A stretch of DNA of 46,270 bases from Halobiforma nitratireducens JCM 10879 (GCF_000337895.1 NZ_AOMA01000011.1:566-46835); one strand, 5' to 3'; shown: positions 1 to 9,815, counted from the first letter of the stretch. The notes: generated by a model not told the origin, from the sequence alone. A program made the numbers and translations.

Positions 1-201
1 GACGTCGCCCACGAGGCGACCGTCGGCAAGATCGGCGACGAAGACATCTTCTATCTCCAGAGCCGCGGCCTGGACGACGACGACGCAAAGAAGATGATCG
101 TCGCCGGCTTCATCGAACCAATCACGGAGGAACTGCCCATCGAATACGCCGTCGAACTCAACCGCCTCATCGAACTCGAGATGGAGGGAAGCCTCGGCTG
201 A
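1..201 (+). CDS. sufD: Fe-S cluster assembly protein SufB/SufD family, C-terminal fragment
   Basis: The window opens inside a gene; frame 1 encodes its last 66 residues and stops at 199-201. SufB/SufD proteins form the scaffold of the SUF complex with the ATPase SufC in the cytoplasm, where Fe-S clusters are built. The visible segment has the family's C-terminal signature: a conserved H-E-A stretch, an F-Y-L-Q-S-R-G-L helix start, a D-A-x-x-M-I-V-x-G-F motif, and a final A-V-E-L-N-R-L helix ending E-M-E-G-S-L-G. Bacterial SufB ends in a similar way. Nothing of the operon continues downstream; because the usual archaeal order is sufC-sufB-sufD, this is more likely the last gene, sufD, but SufB cannot be excluded from the tail alone. 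Confidence 0.85.
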   Translation, partial: DVAHEATVGKIGDEDIFYLQSRGLDDDDAKKMIVAGFIEPITEELPIEYAVELNRLIELEMEGSLG

Positions 202-313
202 TCGAGGAGATGAACGAGCGGAATTTACCCCATCGGGCGTGGTCGGACAGTCGATCGAACGGCCCCGGCGGCGTGACGCCGCCGAGGGAACCGATTCCGG
301 GAGGCGGGAAGCC

Positions 314-718
314 ATGAGAAGCGAACCGGACACTGGGACGACACGGCTTCGGTGTTTCGGCTGCGGGTGCGAGTACGGCTATCTGGGCTCGAAACCGCAC
401 CCGGGTCGGTGCCCGTCGTGTGACTCGAGGTGCGTGTCGCCGGCCGGCGAACTCGTCGTCGTGGACGTCGAACAGTGGCAAAGCGCCGCCGGCCTCTCGA
501 AAATCTGGGTCCACACGATCGACGAACGGGACCGCCGGTTCCGTTTCGAGGTCGCGGCGGCCGGGGACGAGGGGAAGGTGGTCGCCGTAATCGTCGAAGA
601 CACCGCGCTCGACCCAGCTCTTCACCCGTCACTCCGGCGTCTCCCCGCCGTCGTCTCGGAGGTAGTCGCTCACGTCGGTGTCTCCGACCTCGAGCCGCGG
701 CGGACCTCGCCCGCGTGA
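314..718 (+). CDS. Small zinc-ribbon hypothetical protein
   Basis: A 134-aa protein of unknown function. The start at 314 is preferred over an upstream in-frame ATG at 239 because the extra 25 residues are Arg-rich and not protein-like. Residues about 13-40 carry two Cys pairs (C-F-G-C and C-P-S-C) separated by about 17 residues, a rubredoxin-like zinc ribbon, followed by a V-V-D-V-E-x-W strand and a moderately acidic body. It follows the SUF gene by 112 bp on the same strand and precedes thrC. No enzyme motif is visible. A metal-binding structural or nucleic-acid-binding role is only inferred. Confidence 0.6.
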   Translation: MRSEPDTGTTRLRCFGCGCEYGYLGSKPHPGRCPSCDSRCVSPAGELVVVDVEQWQSAAGLSKIWVHTIDERDRRFRFEVAAAGDEGKVVAVIVEDTALDPALHPSLRRLPAVVSEVVAHVGVSDLEPRRTSPA

Positions 719-952
719 GTTCGAGGGGCTGCAACCGACCGGCCCGTCGAGCACTGGCTGTTCGGGTGAGTGAGCCGTTTGCTACCGGTTATTGTCTTGG
801 TCCCAGTTCCAGTCCCAGTTCCAGTCTCGGCTCCGATCCCGACCCCGCCGTATCTTCACCCTCGCGTTCGGCTCGGCCCCTCTTCCCCACCGAAACCGGC
901 GAACCGAGACGCCGATGAACAATCATTAGTCTCGGGCCGCGAACACTCGCGT

Positions 953-2146
953 ATGGAGACGACAGCCGCCTTCGCCGGCCTCGAGTGCGTCGACTGTGGA
1001 GCCGAGTTCGACGCCGCCGAGGAGAGCCACCGCTGTCCCGACTGCGGCGGGATTCTCGACCCGACCTACGACTACGACGCGATCGACCTCGACCGCGAGA
1101 CCCTCGAGTCCAGATCGTTCGACTCGATGTGGCGCTACGAGGAACTGCTGCCGTTCCGTCGCGAAGCGGCAGTTACAATGGACGAGGGTGCGACGCCGCT
1201 GGTCGACTGTCCGGCCCTCGCCGACGAGATCGGGGTCGGACGCGTCCAGATCAAAGACGAGGGGCGGAACCCGACGAACACGTTCAAGGACCGCGGTCAG
1301 ACGGTGGCGGTGACGGCCGCCACACAACACGGCGCGGACGAGGTCGTCCTCGCCTCGGCCGGCAACGCGGGGCAATCCGCGTCGGCCTACGCCGGTCGTG
1401 CGGGACTCGAGTCCAACGTCTACCTGCCGTCACGGGCCGGGTTCACGAACAAGGCGATGGTCAACGTCCACGGTGGCGACATGAACGTCGTCGGCGGCCG
1501 GATCGGCGACGCCGGCCGGGCTTACGAGGAAGCTCGCGAGGAACACGACGACTGGTACCCCCTTCAGACGTTCGTCACGCCGTACCGCCACGAAGGCAAG
1601 AAGACGATGCTCTACGAGGTCGTCGAACAACTCGAGTGGGAGACGCCGGATGCCATCGTCTACCCGACTGGCGGGGGCGTCGGTCTGATCGGGATGTACA
1701 AGGCTGCCACGGAGTACCGTGACCTCGGCCTGATCGACGACCTCCCCGGGATGTACGCCGCGCAGGCGTCGGGCTGTGATCCGATCGTCGAGGCCTTCGC
1801 GGACGGGAGAGACGAGCACGAGCCCGTCGAACACCCCGACACGATCTGTGGCGGTCTCGAGATTCCCGACCCCGGCGCGAGCCCGTGGATTCTCGAGGCG
1901 CTGCGGGAGACCGACGGCGGCGCGGTTTCGACGGACGATCCGGACATTCTGGAAGCGGGCGTTCAGGTGGCCAAACAGGAGGGGCTCGAGATGTGCCCCA
2001 GTTCGGCGGCTGCGGCGAGCGGCGCGTGGGAACTTGCGGAACGCGGCGAGTTCAGCGAGGACGATACGGTCGTGATTCTCAATACCGGAGCGGGCAACAA
2101 AGAGGCGGACGTGTTGCGAAGTCACCTGATGAGCCAGGGCGTCTGA
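953..2146 (+). CDS. thrC: Threonine synthase
   Basis: A 397-aa PLP enzyme converting O-phosphohomoserine to threonine in the cytoplasm. An N-terminal zinc ribbon (Cys12, Cys15, Cys28, Cys31) precedes the fold type II body, as is common in archaeal ThrC. The PLP lysine is K112 in the F-K-D-R-G motif; the A-G-N-A-G-Q-S substrate loop and the T-G-G-G-V-G phosphate-binding loop are present. Start 953 is chosen because the zinc ribbon begins just after it and a TATA-like tcattag lies about 27 nt upstream, which fits a leaderless transcript; an upstream in-frame ATG at 770 adds 61 non-protein-like residues. Length is normal for the family. Confidence 0.95.
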   Translation: METTAAFAGLECVDCGAEFDAAEESHRCPDCGGILDPTYDYDAIDLDRETLESRSFDSMWRYEELLPFRREAAVTMDEGATPLVDCPALADEIGVGRVQIKDEGRNPTNTFKDRGQTVAVTAATQHGADEVVLASAGNAGQSASAYAGRAGLESNVYLPSRAGFTNKAMVNVHGGDMNVVGGRIGDAGRAYEEAREEHDDWYPLQTFVTPYRHEGKKTMLYEVVEQLEWETPDAIVYPTGGGVGLIGMYKAATEYRDLGLIDDLPGMYAAQASGCDPIVEAFADGRDEHEPVEHPDTICGGLEIPDPGASPWILEALRETDGGAVSTDDPDILEAGVQVAKQEGLEMCPSSAAAASGAWELAERGEFSEDDTVVILNTGAGNKEADVLRSHLMSQGV

Positions 2147-2297
2147 TCGATCACACCCGGAAGGGGAAACCGAGAGACGAGCCCGATCGACCGGCTCGTA
2201 AACCGGCGCTCCCGACACCGCTGGTCCGTCGGTTACTGCCGCGAGGACGCGGCGCGCATTCGTAGCGTTTTTGCCGCCTGTCGGGAAACGGGGGGGT

Positions 2298-3005
2298 ATG
2301 ACTACCTCTACCCCCTGGGATGACTGGGACCATATCCTCAAGATCGACCCGGACAAGGAACTCCCCGACGGCGTCACCTACGGTGATCTCTGTGCGACCG
2401 GCACCGACGCCATCGAGATCGGCGGGACGATGGGTATCACCGAGGAGAACACCGCCGCCGTCATCGAGGCCTGCGCCGAACACGACGTGCCGCTCTATCA
2501 GGAGCCGTCTAGTCCCGACGTCGTCCTCGAGGCCGAGGAACTCGACGGCTACCTCGTCCCGACCGTCTTCAACGCCGGCTCCCCGTTCTGGATCACCGGT
2601 GCACACAAGGAGTGGGTCCGACTCGACGACGAGTACGACTGGGAACGGACGACCACGGAGGCGTACATCGTCATGAACCCCGAGGCCGACGTGGCGACCT
2701 ACACTGAAGCCGACTGTGATCTCGAGACCGACGACGTCGCCGCCTACGCCGAGATCGCCGAGCGCATGTTCGGCCAGGAGATCGTCTACCTCGAGTACTC
2801 CGGCATGCTGGGCGACGAGCGGATCGTCAGAGCGGCAGACGAGGCCACCGACGAGGCCACGCTGTTCTACGGCGGCGGGATTCACGACTACGATTCGGCG
2901 TACTCGATGGCCCAGTACGCGGACGTCGTCGTCGTCGGCGACCTCGCCCACGACGAGGGTGTCGACGCCGTTCGGGAAACCGTCGAGGGAGCTTCCGACG
3001 CGTAA
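2298..3005 (+). CDS. Geranylgeranylglyceryl phosphate synthase (phosphoglycerol geranylgeranyltransferase)
   Basis: A 235-aa TIM-barrel prenyltransferase that makes the first ether bond of archaeal membrane lipids, joining sn-glycerol-1-phosphate to geranylgeranyl diphosphate. Visible features: N-terminal H-I-L-K-I-D-P-D-K, the T-D-A-I-E-I-G-G-T strand, the Y-L-E-Y-S-G motif that contacts glycerol phosphate, and the Y-G-G-G-I phosphate loop near the C-terminus. Start 2298 is preferred over an in-frame ATG at 2271 because homologous sequence begins there. It lies 151 bp after thrC on the same strand. The length fits group I enzymes of this family. Confidence 0.93.
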   Translation: MTTSTPWDDWDHILKIDPDKELPDGVTYGDLCATGTDAIEIGGTMGITEENTAAVIEACAEHDVPLYQEPSSPDVVLEAEELDGYLVPTVFNAGSPFWITGAHKEWVRLDDEYDWERTTTEAYIVMNPEADVATYTEADCDLETDDVAAYAEIAERMFGQEIVYLEYSGMLGDERIVRAADEATDEATLFYGGGIHDYDSAYSMAQYADVVVVGDLAHDEGVDAVRETVEGASDA

Positions 3006-3086
3006 CCGTTGGAATTAGGGACTGTCGCGGCTGAAAAAGGTCGATTGGCCTAAACTGTTTTGCGTCTCCGCACTCCACCGGGGGAT

Positions 3087-3734
3087 ATGGGTGTCCTCGT
3101 CGAGTTCGACGCGGTCTCGAGAAGGCTCGTTCTCGGGCCCACACTCGAGACGCTGCCGTCGCTCGAGGTTCGTCTCGAGCGCCAGTACGCCGTCGACCCG
3201 AGCCACCCGATCGCGTTCTGCTGGGTCCAATGTGGGGACGCCGGTCGACTCGAGCGGACCCTCGACGGCGACGGGACGGTAGACGTGTACCAGCGCGTCG
3301 GTCGGGGACCGGACCGATCGTTGTATCGAATTCGGCGGAGCGGGTCGGGAGTCGTCGACGCGTATCGGCGGTGGGTCGTGGCAGGTGGGGAACTGCTCGA
3401 GTCTCGGGGCACTGAGGGTTGCTGGCGGTTCGAGATGCGGTTCCCGGATCGGACGTCGTTCGCCCGTTATCACGATTTTCTCGAGGAGGAAGGCGTCGAA
3501 CTCACGTTACACAGAATCGCCGACGACGATCCGGCAGGAAGTGAAAACGAGCTGCTGACCGACTCACAGTACGAAGCACTCGCTGTCGCGTTCGAATCGG
3601 GCTTTTTCGAGGTTCCACGGGATGCGGACCTCTCGGAGCTCGCCACGGAACTCGGTATTTCGAATCAGGCTGTCAGCGAGCGATTGCGCCGTGCTCAATC
3701 GCGACTGGTCGAAAAGCACGTCGCATCGAACTGA
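3087..3734 (+). CDS. Bat-type helix-turn-helix regulator (HTH_10 family)
   Basis: A 215-aa predicted transcription regulator. The N-terminal 145 residues resemble the ligand or sensor part of bacterioopsin-activator-like proteins (V-L-V-E-F-D at the start, a W-R-F-E-M-R-F-P strand, then an F-L-E-E-E-G-V helix). Residues about 155-213 match the HTH_10 module: L-T-D-S-Q-Y-E-A-L followed by L-S-E-L-A-T-E-L-G-I-S-N-Q-A-V-S-E-R-L-R-R-A. Start 3087 has a TATA-like ctaaactg about 32 nt upstream; an in-frame ATG at 3060 would overlap the promoter. Its 3' end faces the sirtuin gene (28 bp apart, convergent). The target genes cannot be read from this window. Confidence 0.85.
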   Translation: MGVLVEFDAVSRRLVLGPTLETLPSLEVRLERQYAVDPSHPIAFCWVQCGDAGRLERTLDGDGTVDVYQRVGRGPDRSLYRIRRSGSGVVDAYRRWVVAGGELLESRGTEGCWRFEMRFPDRTSFARYHDFLEEEGVELTLHRIADDDPAGSENELLTDSQYEALAVAFESGFFEVPRDADLSELATELGISNQAVSERLRRAQSRLVEKHVASN

Positions 3735-3761
3735 CCGGGGTAGCGACTCGGACTGGTACGC

Positions 3762-4589
3762 TCACTCGAGTCGGTCACGGTCCGCGAGCAGCGACTGTAG
3801 CCGTGGTAGCGCATCCGTGACGTCGACGTGACTGACTGCGTCGGCAACGCCGTCGACCGGCGTCGACTCGAGATTGACGATCCCGATCGTCGCACCGGTA
3901 GTGGCGGCCTCGCGCGGCAGCGACGCGGCGGGTTCGACGACCAGTGAGGAGCCGATCCCGAGGAAGATGTCGCTCTCGGCCGTGAGGGAGCGTGCCCGCT
4001 GGATGACCGCCCCCGAGAGCTGCTCACCGAAGAGGACGACATCTGGCTTGTAGATACCGCCACAGTCGCAGGTCGGCGGCAACTCGCCGTCGGCAGCGCG
4101 CTCGAAGATCGGGTCGCCCTCGCGTCGGGTTCCGCAGTCGGTACACCGGACACGGCGGGCGTTCCCGTGGAGCTCGAGGATCGGAGTCTCGTCGTCGAGG
4201 GCGTCGGCCGCGTCGCCGTGTAATCCGTCGGTGTTCTGCGTGAGGACGGCGTCGAGGTAGCCGTCCCGCCCCAGTTCGGCGAGAGCCTCGTGGCCGGCGT
4301 TCGGTTCGTAGTCGTCGCCGAACAGCGCTCGCTGCAACTCGATGCGGTCTTCCCAGAACCCCGCGGGGTCGCTCCGAAAGCGGCCGTAGGTGAACTGGCC
4401 CTCGTCGAAGTGGTCCCAGACGCCGTCGTCGCCGCGGAACGTCGGCACACCGGACGGGGCCGAGATGCCGGCACCGGTCAGCGCGACGACAGTCGCGTCG
4501 CGATCGATCTCGGCTGCGAGTCGCTCGAGGGCGGCGTGTTCGCCGTCCTCGGACCCGAAGCCACTGTCCGGATCGTCCGTATCGGCCAT
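3762..4589 (-). CDS. cobB: NAD-dependent protein deacylase, Sir2 family
   Basis: A 275-aa sirtuin that removes acyl groups from lysine using NAD+. Motifs in order: the NAD-binding G-A-G-I-S-A-P-S-G-V-P-T-F-R-G loop, Q-N-T-D-G-L-H with the Asn/Asp pair, the catalytic His in L-H-G-N, a zinc module of C-x2-C followed by C-x-C, and G-x-G-S-S-L near the C-terminus. Start 4589 is preferred: it lies just before the acidic N-terminus, and a TATA-like sequence (gcttttgtc on the minus strand, about 4611-4619) sits 26 nt upstream. An in-frame ATG at 4646 would add 19 residues across that promoter. Archaeal sirtuins act on chromatin proteins and acyl-CoA synthetases; the substrate here is unknown. Confidence 0.93.
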   Translation of the reverse strand: MADTDDPDSGFGSEDGEHAALERLAAEIDRDATVVALTGAGISAPSGVPTFRGDDGVWDHFDEGQFTYGRFRSDPAGFWEDRIELQRALFGDDYEPNAGHEALAELGRDGYLDAVLTQNTDGLHGDAADALDDETPILELHGNARRVRCTDCGTRREGDPIFERAADGELPPTCDCGGIYKPDVVLFGEQLSGAVIQRARSLTAESDIFLGIGSSLVVEPAASLPREAATTGATIGIVNLESTPVDGVADAVSHVDVTDALPRLQSLLADRDRLE

Positions 4590-4884
4590 ATCGATACGTC
4601 GGTGCGGAGAGACAAAAGCGCCCAGGGAGCGACCGTCCGTCTCCACGCCGTCTCACGGATCAAGCGTCACTGCGCCGACGCCGCGTCGGGTGGGGCCGGT
4701 CACCTCGAGCGCTCGATCCGGGACGGTTGCTGAGAGGCGCGTTCGACCCGGCGTCGGACCAGCGGTTCGGTATCGACGCGATCGTCGTGATCGATATCAC
4801 GCCACGGTTTTCAGCGTCCCGAAATACGTGCGGCTGGCACGATTGGATACAGCGGTAAATGGCCGGGCGTTGTAGACCGAGAAT

Positions 4885-6252
4885 ATGAGCGATGCAGCCT
4901 CGACGCCCGACGACCGCCCGCCCGGACCCGACGGGCTGCCGCTGCTCGGTACCCAACTGGCCTTCCTGCGCGATCCGTACGGGTTCATGACTCGGATGGC
5001 TCGGGAGTACGGAGATATTGCGTACTGGGAGGACCCGACGGGGCCGGTCTACCAGCTCAACCACCCGGAGCACATCGAGCAGGTACTGGTCCAGAACAAC
5101 GAAAACTACATCAAAGGCGACCGGTTCCAGCACGTTCTCCGTCCGATCACTGGCAACGGCATTCTGAACAGCGAGGGCGCGGTCTGGCGACGGAATCGCC
5201 ACCGGATTCAGCCCGCGTTCCGGCCGGCTCGAATCCGGGAGTACGCGACGATGATGACCGACTTCGCCGAGGAGAACCTCGAGGACTGGGAGGACGGCGA
5301 GACCCGGCTCGTCCACGAAGACATGATGGAAGTGACGCTGCGGATCGTCGCGCGTGCGCTGTTCGGTACCGACATCGACGACCACGTCGATACCGTCGGC
5401 GAGGCACTAGCTGAGTTCATGGCGGCGACCGAGAACCTGCCGCATCTGATTCTTCCTGAAAGAGTGCCCACACCGGCCAGACGACGGATTCGACGAGCAC
5501 GGGAGGAACTCGACGAAGTCGTCTACGGCCTGATCGAACGGCGCAAGCAGCATCCGACGGATCGAGATGTCATCTCGAAATTGCTCGAGGGCGACGGGGA
5601 CAGAGACGGGAACGGCAACGGGCCCGGAGAAACCGCCATGTCCCCGGACCAGATCCGCGACGAAGTCGTCACCCTCCTGCTTGCCGGCCACGAGACGACG
5701 GCACTCTCGCTGACGCTGACGTTCTATCTCCTCTCGAAGAATCCGCGGGTAGAGCAGCGACTGGTCGAGGAACTCGAAGACGTCCTCGACAGCGAGCCGC
5801 CGACGATGGACGACCTGCCGGCGCTGACCTACACTGAAAAGGTGATCAAAGAGTCGATGCGGCTCTATCCCCCCGTCCCGGGCATCGTCCGTGAACCCGT
5901 CAAGCCCGACATCATCGGCGGCTACGAAATCTCACCCGGAGCGACCCTCCGCATGCACCAGTGGGTCGTCCACCGCGATCCGCGCTGGTACGACGACCCC
6001 CTCGCCTTCCGACCGGCACGGTGGACCGACGAGATGGAGGACGACCTGCCGAAACTCGCTTACTTTCCTTTCGCCGCGGGCCCGCGGCGCTGTATCGGTG
6101 ACCGGTTCGCGATGCTCGAGGCACGGCTCCTGCTGGCGACCGTCTACCAGCGGTACCACCTCGAGCTCGTCCCCGGGACCGAGCTGAACCTGCGGGCGAC
6201 GATCACCGCGCGGCCGAAAGACGAGATTCCGATGACGGTGTACGAGCGGTGA
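4885..6252 (+). CDS. Cytochrome P450
   Basis: A 455-aa soluble haem monooxygenase. The I-helix oxygen-activation motif A-G-H-E-T-T is at residues 267-272, the K-helix E-x-x-R appears as E-S-M-R, and the haem loop F-A-A-G-P-R-R-C-I-G places the axial ligand at Cys403. There is no membrane anchor, and the N-terminal P-P-G-P-D-G-L-P-L-L-G motif is typical. A TATA-like ggtaaatgg is about 28 nt upstream of the ATG. The gene is divergent from the sirtuin and has no ferredoxin or reductase neighbour, so electron partner and substrate are unknown. Isoprenoid or carotenoid-type substrates are only a guess for a haloarchaeal P450. Confidence 0.93.
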   Translation: MSDAASTPDDRPPGPDGLPLLGTQLAFLRDPYGFMTRMAREYGDIAYWEDPTGPVYQLNHPEHIEQVLVQNNENYIKGDRFQHVLRPITGNGILNSEGAVWRRNRHRIQPAFRPARIREYATMMTDFAEENLEDWEDGETRLVHEDMMEVTLRIVARALFGTDIDDHVDTVGEALAEFMAATENLPHLILPERVPTPARRRIRRAREELDEVVYGLIERRKQHPTDRDVISKLLEGDGDRDGNGNGPGETAMSPDQIRDEVVTLLLAGHETTALSLTLTFYLLSKNPRVEQRLVEELEDVLDSEPPTMDDLPALTYTEKVIKESMRLYPPVPGIVREPVKPDIIGGYEISPGATLRMHQWVVHRDPRWYDDPLAFRPARWTDEMEDDLPKLAYFPFAAGPRRCIGDRFAMLEARLLLATVYQRYHLELVPGTELNLRATITARPKDEIPMTVYER

Positions 6253-6330
6253 GAGGACCCGATCGACGACGGGTCTCAACGGCCACGTACTTTCCAGAAG
6301 ACATTTGACGAATATCTATTATTTTCTCGT

Positions 6331-7563
6331 ATGCCCTCCCTCAGCAGGCGTCGGCTGCTCGCCGTTCTGGGCGTCGGCGCGGCCGGTGTCGCCACCGCCT
6401 ACTCGCGGCGTCGCGACGGCCCCGACTGTCCGGAGTACGTCGAACCGCTCCGGGAGTACACCAGGTTCAGCATGAGCGGCTGGTCGCGTCCCGTGGTCGA
6501 CGACGGGACGTATTTCGTCGCCGCCGGAACCGGCGTCACTCGCATGAACCCGTCCCCGAGGATGCTCCGACTGCTCGCGCTCGAGGCCGACGGTGAGCCG
6601 GTGTGGGTAGCACGGCGGGAACTCGACGGTGGGATCGGCGTGCCACGAGTCACCGACGATTACGTGTTCGCGTCGACCGGCGAAAGCAGGGTGTTCGCTC
6701 TCGATCGGGAAACCGGCCGCTCGCAGTGGACGTTCGATAGCGGCGGCGAAAGTACGAGTTCGGAGACGGTCGTTCACGACGACATCGTGATCGCCGGCGT
6801 GTACGGGTCGACCCGCGACGCCGTCGACGGACCGTTCGGGCTGGTCGGACTCGCAACCGCCGATGGGTCGATCGAGTGGACACGCGACCTCAAGTTCCGG
6901 CTCACGAGAGGTTTAGCCACGGTGGACGGGACGGTCGTCGCAGCGACTCAGGCCGGCCGTGTCGTCGGCGTCGACCCGGAGACCGGCGACGAGTTGTGGG
7001 TAACGACGGTAGAAGGACAGATCGATGGCGGCGACAGACCGATCGCGTTCGACGGGCGAGCGTGGGTGCCCCGCAAAGACGGGGCGGTGGTCGGTATCGA
7101 CCCGGAAACGGGCGCGACTGTCGATCGGGTCTCGCCCGAGTGCGGAGCGGACGACGACAACGACGACGGGTTCCAGCAGGCCTTACGGGTGATCGAGGAC
7201 CTGTTGCTGGTCGGCCACCGTGACGGAACGGTTACCGCTCACGGGGGAGACGGTGCGGAGCGATGGCGGTACGACGGTGCCGCTCGGGCGGCCGGATTTG
7301 CCGGGCTCGAGGACGGAGGCGGAAACCGACTAGCCGTTCTCGACCAGCGCGGTGTCTACACCGAACTCGACGCCGACACCGGCGATCGCTACCGCGAACT
7401 GCTGGTGGTCGACGGGATCGGCGACGATCGGTGCGGGCTTCGGCCCTCACCTGAATCGTTCACCGGACTCGCCACGATGCCGGCAGCGTGGACGCCGTCG
7501 ATTGCCGTTACAGGGCGGCGAGGGGTACACGTCTATCACCTCCCAGCACGAGAGCGGGAGTGA
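6331..7563 (+). CDS. Tat-exported PQQ-type beta-propeller protein
   Basis: A 410-aa secreted protein. The N-terminus is a twin-arginine signal (S-R-R-R-L-L at residues 5-10) followed by a hydrophobic stretch to about residue 23. The mature part has repeated propeller blades marked by aromatic or acidic turns such as L-D-R-E-T-G-R-S-Q-W, V-D-P-E-T-G-D-E-L-W and I-D-P-E-T-G-A, typical of PQQ-like or BamB-like repeats. No dehydrogenase catalytic motif is visible, so it is more likely an extracellular binding or scaffold protein than an enzyme. It lies between the P450 and aspS, all on the plus strand, without an obvious functional link. Confidence 0.8.
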   Translation: MPSLSRRRLLAVLGVGAAGVATAYSRRRDGPDCPEYVEPLREYTRFSMSGWSRPVVDDGTYFVAAGTGVTRMNPSPRMLRLLALEADGEPVWVARRELDGGIGVPRVTDDYVFASTGESRVFALDRETGRSQWTFDSGGESTSSETVVHDDIVIAGVYGSTRDAVDGPFGLVGLATADGSIEWTRDLKFRLTRGLATVDGTVVAATQAGRVVGVDPETGDELWVTTVEGQIDGGDRPIAFDGRAWVPRKDGAVVGIDPETGATVDRVSPECGADDDNDDGFQQALRVIEDLLLVGHRDGTVTAHGGDGAERWRYDGAARAAGFAGLEDGGGNRLAVLDQRGVYTELDADTGDRYRELLVVDGIGDDRCGLRPSPESFTGLATMPAAWTPSIAVTGRRGVHVYHLPARERE

Positions 7564-7731
7564 GAGAGGCGACGAGCGCAACTGCTCAGAAGACGGCACC
7601 GCTCGAGCGCGTCCGATAGCCCCTCTCCAGGGACCTCGGGCGGCCGATCTCGATCGTCGGTTTTCGGTCGCCGGCGGACCTGTCGAGGCAGAACGGTTGC
7701 GCTTAAGTTTCGGCTACGTGAATCGGGAGGT

Positions 7732-9036
7732 ATGCAGGACAGAACCTACACTGAAAACGCCGAGCCGGGCGACGAGGTTACCGTCGCCGGGTGGGTCCAC
7801 GAGATCCGCGACCTCGGCGGTATCGCCTTCCTGATCCTCCGTGACACGACTGGCAAGATTCAGATCAAGTTCGAGAAAGACGAGATGGACGACGAACTCG
7901 TCGAAACCGGGCTCGACGTCGCTCGCGAGAGCGTCATCCGCGTCTCCGGCAGCGTCGAGGAGGAGCCGCGCGCGCCGACGGGCGTCGAGGTCACGCCCGA
8001 GGAACTCGAGGTCGTCTCCGAGGCCGACCCCGAACTGCCGCTGGACCCGTCGGGCAAGGTCGACGCCGACCTCTCGACCCGACTCGACAACCGCACCCTC
8101 GACCTGCGCAAGGACGAGGTGCAGGCCGTCTTCGAGATCCGCGCCGAGATTCTGCGTGCGGTCCGAGAACAGTTCCGCGAGTTCCACTGTACCGAGATCA
8201 ACACGCCGAAGATCGTCGCCACTGGGACCGAGGGCGGCACCGAGCTGTTCCCGATCACCTACTTCGGCGAGGAAGCGTTCATGAACCAGTCCCCGCAGCT
8301 GTTCAAGCAGCTGATCGCGGGCTCGAACGTCGAACGCGTCTTCGAGATCGGCCCCATCTTCCGCGCCGAAGAGCACAACACGCCCCGGCACTTGAACGAG
8401 GCAACCTCGATCGACTTCGAGGGTGCGTTCTGTGACGCCCACGACGCGATGGACGTCGCGGAAGGCATCGTCAAGGCGGCCTACGAAGCGGTCACCGAAA
8501 ACTGCAGCGAGGAACTCGAGACGCTTGGCCTCGAAGACGAGTTCGAGGTCCCCGACGGCGACTTCCCACGGCTCACCTACGAGGAGGCCATCGAGCGCAT
8601 CAACGCGACGGGCGAACTCGACGAACAGCTGGTCTGGGGTGACGACCTCCCGACGGAAGCCGAGAAAGCACTGGGTGACGACGTCGGCGGCCACTACTTC
8701 ATCACGGAGTGGCCAAGCGAGATCAAGCCGTTCTACATCAAGGACACCGACGACGACGAGACGCTGTCGACCGGCTTCGACCTGATGCACCCGCGCATGG
8801 AACTGGTCTCGGGAGGCCAGCGCGAACACCGCCACGAGCATCTCATCGAAGGCTTCGAGCAGCAGGGGCTTGACCCCGACCAGTTCGAGTACTACACGAA
8901 GATGTTCAAGTACGGCATGCCGCCCCACGCCGGCTTCGGTCTCGGCGGCGAGCGTCTGATCATGACGATCCTCGGACTGGACAACATCCGAGAGGCTGTT
9001 CTCTTCCCGCGGGATCGCCAGAGACTGAGCCCGTAG
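7732..9036 (+). CDS. aspS: Aspartyl-tRNA synthetase (archaeal type)
   Basis: A 434-aa class IIb synthetase. The N-terminal OB-fold anticodon-binding domain (about residues 1-100, with [13 protein letters not shown]) is followed by the catalytic core: motif 1 region with [20 protein letters not shown], motif 2 [14 protein letters not shown], and motif 3 G-L-G-G-E-R-L-I-M. Length fits archaeal AspRS, which lacks the bacterial insertion domain. A TATA-like cttaagtttc lies about 27 nt before the ATG, and a gggaggt sequence directly precedes it. Whether it is discriminating, or also charges tRNA-Asn, cannot be settled by eye. Confidence 0.96.
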   Translation: MQDRTYTENAEPGDEVTVAGWVHEIRDLGGIAFLILRDTTGKIQIKFEKDEMDDELVETGLDVARESVIRVSGSVEEEPRAPTGVEVTPEELEVVSEADPELPLDPSGKVDADLSTRLDNRTLDLRKDEVQAVFEIRAEILRAVREQFREFHCTEINTPKIVATGTEGGTELFPITYFGEEAFMNQSPQLFKQLIAGSNVERVFEIGPIFRAEEHNTPRHLNEATSIDFEGAFCDAHDAMDVAEGIVKAAYEAVTENCSEELETLGLEDEFEVPDGDFPRLTYEEAIERINATGELDEQLVWGDDLPTEAEKALGDDVGGHYFITEWPSEIKPFYIKDTDDDETLSTGFDLMHPRMELVSGGQREHRHEHLIEGFEQQGLDPDQFEYYTKMFKYGMPPHAGFGLGGERLIMTILGLDNIREAVLFPRDRQRLSP

Positions 9037-9220
9037 GGCTCGCCACGGATCAGCAACGGGAGTACGCGCCGCGTCGGCGGTTGCGTGTCGGGCGAACCTG
9101 AGGCGGCTGACCCGTTTCGTTTCGTTTTTGCATCGCTCCCGGCACGATCCCGGTTCGGGCTCGTCGACTTTTCCCCTCGCTATCGGCGTGGATGTGCTCG
9201 AGTCCGGATTTGAACCGTGC

Positions 9221-9661
9221 TCACCGACAGTACGACCAGTCCCGGGGCTGCTGGGTCTCGTCTGTCCGGTCCGTGGCGTCGCGTTCTCGTTTGCCGTCGA
9301 CAGCCGAATCGGGGAAACACGACTCGCTGCAGTAGTGTCGCTCGATGCTCGCCGGACCGTCGGCAAAGCGCCAACTGAGCCGGTAGTCCGTCGGTTCGAT
9401 CGTCGTGCCGCAGGCAGCACAGGTATCGCGTGCGATGTCGAGAGCGGGACGGTCGGGCGAGCCGACGCCGGTCAGCCCGTCACCGCGGCTCGAGCAGGAC
9501 GCCGACCCGGAACTGGAAGCAGGGGTGGAAGTGGAGTCGGTATCACCGTCGATGTCGGCGTCGGTGTCGGTGTCGGTGTCGGTATCCCTATCGCTGCTCG
9601 AAGCCGCCGACAACGCCGTGTAGGAGGACTCAACTGCGGGCGGATCGCCGCTGGATGGCAT
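9221..9661 (-). CDS. Small zinc-finger protein with Asp-Thr repeat linker
   Basis: A 146-aa protein. The N-terminal half is disordered and low in complexity, with alternating Asp-Thr residues encoded by a short hexanucleotide repeat, then Ser-rich sequence. The C-terminal part (about residues 80-125) is the conserved piece: C-A-A-C-G-T, a W-R-F-A-D-G strand, and H-Y-C-S-E-S-C-F, together a two-pair treble-clef or TRASH-like zinc site. Start 9661 is chosen over 9781 because the upstream 40 residues are not protein-like. It is convergent with aspS (184 bp apart). I know similar haloarchaeal domains of unknown function but no demonstrated role. Confidence 0.65.
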   Translation of the reverse strand: MPSSGDPPAVESSYTALSAASSSDRDTDTDTDTDADIDGDTDSTSTPASSSGSASCSSRGDGLTGVGSPDRPALDIARDTCAACGTTIEPTDYRLSWRFADGPASIERHYCSESCFPDSAVDGKRERDATDRTDETQQPRDWSYCR

Positions 9662-9815
9662 ACTCGTACGTCCACGATCGGCTACAAATACGCTTCCCTG
9701 ACATTCAGCGACTGACGAGAATCCGACGTGGGTGAACGATCGGCCGTATCGGCTCCGGCCACACTGTGAGGGAACCGACAATCACGCTTAACTCGGCGTC
9801 GTCCGACCGCTACGT

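Noticed and set aside
719-952. Gene in the gap before thrC containing a duplicated cccagttccagt
   Set aside because: Frames are Pro/Ser-rich without coding composition; only the thrC promoter is supported.
9180-9225. tRNA-like ggttcaaatcc on the minus strand after the zinc protein
   Set aside because: Only three of five T-stem pairs form and the expected upstream tRNA body lies inside a protein-coding gene.
7714-9420. A 568-aa open frame on the minus strand across aspS
   Set aside because: It is antisense to a clear aspartyl-tRNA synthetase; long antisense frames are common in high-GC genomes.
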